DNA from: Mycobacterium alsense | GTDB lineage: Bacteria > Actinomycetota > Actinomycetes > Mycobacteriales > Mycobacteriaceae | Assembly: GCF_002086635.1 (NCBI RefSeq) | Contig: NZ_MVHD01000039.1 | Span: 1 to 54,261, forward strand | Direction of reading: 5' to 3' | Length of the DNA stretch: 54,261 nt | Part shown: positions 53,749-54,261 of the stretch, piece after piece | Numbering within the stretch: position 1 is the stretch's first letter | Layout: each line of letters begins with the position of its first letter | Notes under the pieces: generated by a model | Told to the model about the DNA's origin: nothing | Database searches by the model: none | Seen by the model: the letters and a program-made list of their open reading frames with translations, nothing else | Made by a program: the position numbers and the translations under genes

Positions 53749-54261
53749 GACTGAAACCGCTGTGTCGCCGGGCCGCGTCGATCCTCGCGGCGCTGACCCT
53801 GGTCGCCTTCGCGGGCAATATCCCGGCCGCGCAAGCCATTTCACCGCCCAAGGTGGATCCGGGAATGGTTCCCCCGGACGGGCCGCCACGCTCGGACCAA
53901 CCGATGCGGCGCGCGAACAGCTGCTCGGTGCCGATCACCGTGAAGACCCCCGACGTGTCGCAGCTGGCGCCCGGCTTCGACCTGCTCAACATCGGCCGGG
54001 CTTGGCAGTACAGCACCGGCAACGGGGTGGCCGTGGCGGTCATCGACACCGGGATCACCCCGAACCCGCGGCTGCCCGTCGTGCCCGGCGGCGACTACAT
54101 CATGGGCGAGGACGGACTGTCGGACTGCGACGCGCACGGTACCGTCGTCGGCGCGATCATTGGAGCCGCGCCGCAGGGACTGGTGCCGATGCCGCGGCCG
54201 CTCCCGGCCACGCCCGCGTTCCCCCTTCCGGCCGGCCCGCCGCCGGCGGCCGGGGCGCCCC
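53733..54261 (+). CDS. mycP2: ESX-2 mycosin protease MycP2 (5' part, cut by window end)
   Basis: The open frame continues to the last base without a stop, so only the first 176 residues are seen. A signal peptide is visible (LKPLCRRAASILAALTLVAFAGNIPAAQA), then a Pro-rich linker (PPDGPPRSDQP), and the subtilisin fold with VAVIDTGI (the catalytic Asp) and SDCDAHGT (the catalytic His). A Pro-rich insertion follows (PRPLPATPAFPLPAGPPP), which would explain the greater length of MycP2 compared with MycP1. The catalytic Ser is past the window. MycP binds and stabilises the ESX complex. The start GTG at 53733 has GGGAGGG upstream and overlaps the eccD2 stop by 16 bases. Confidence 0.9.
   Translation, partial: MAAPLRLKPLCRRAASILAALTLVAFAGNIPAAQAISPPKVDPGMVPPDGPPRSDQPMRRANSCSVPITVKTPDVSQLAPGFDLLNIGRAWQYSTGNGVAVAVIDTGITPNPRLPVVPGGDYIMGEDGLSDCDAHGTVVGAIIGAAPQGLVPMPRPLPATPAFPLPAGPPPAAGAP

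Overview
The window is a chromosomal replication-origin segment of a high-GC actinobacterium, almost certainly a slow-growing Mycobacterium. The evidence is the order rpmH-rnpA-yidD-yidC-jag-rsmG-parA-parB on one side of oriC and dnaA-dnaN-recF-dciA-gyrB-gyrA on the other, PE/PPE genes, a type VII secretion locus of the ESX-2 type, a full-length GyrA intein, and SigM/CwlM/MviN homologues matching M. tuberculosis gene for gene. The strand shown is inverted relative to the usual numbering (dnaA reads leftward). The species cannot be fixed from the sequence alone.

Layout. 1-1.6 kb: a PE/PPE pair of ordinary coding density. 1.6-2.8 kb: tRNA-Ala(TGC), tRNA-Ile(GAT) and a DUF3566 membrane protein, all leftward. 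2.9-14.0 kb: leftward replication operon gyrA (interrupted by a 420-residue intein), gyrB, dciA, recF, dnaN, the dnaN/dnaA spacer carrying oriC, and dnaA. 14.0-19.9 kb: rightward ribosomal/RNase P/membrane-insertion/segregation genes with three identical 16-bp parS sites, two at the 5' end of rsmG and one inside parA. 20.2-32.1 kb: an acetyltransferase-like gene, then leftward cell-wall and redox genes (cwlM, trxA/trxB, anti-sigma M, sigM, mviN, a DUF6049-like secreted protein, mutT4). 32.2-33.6 kb: pcnA, divergent from mutT4, both apparently leaderless.

33.7-54.3 kb is the accessory part. It runs rightward and ends in the ESX-2 machinery: eccB2, eccC2, PE36, PPE69, esxD, esxC, espG2, a MinD-like ATPase, eccD2 and the 5' part of mycP2 (cut by the window end). 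Between pcnA and eccB2, where M. tuberculosis carries esxF-esxE-cpnT-ift, this genome instead has a Ca-binding-repeat protein, a DUF2563 small protein overlapping a large DUF1023 alpha/beta hydrolase, a single-pass membrane protein of clearly lower GC, a 705-residue protein that looks like the sum of the separate M. tuberculosis Rv3900c and Rv3899c genes, a Met/Gly/Pro-rich protein, a YbaB-like protein and an SLT-type transglycosylase. This variable cargo region upstream of a conserved secretion apparatus is the most interesting part of the window.

How the genes work together: the left half holds chromosome initiation (DnaA, DnaN, RecF, DciA, gyrase) and segregation (ParA/ParB/parS); the middle links to envelope synthesis control (YidC, Jag/EloR, CwlM, MviN) and the SigM stress response; the right encodes an ESX-2 secretion channel with its substrates (EsxC/EsxD, PE36/PPE69), chaperone (EspG2) and probable effectors. 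M. tuberculosis comparisons are from memory, not from a database search.
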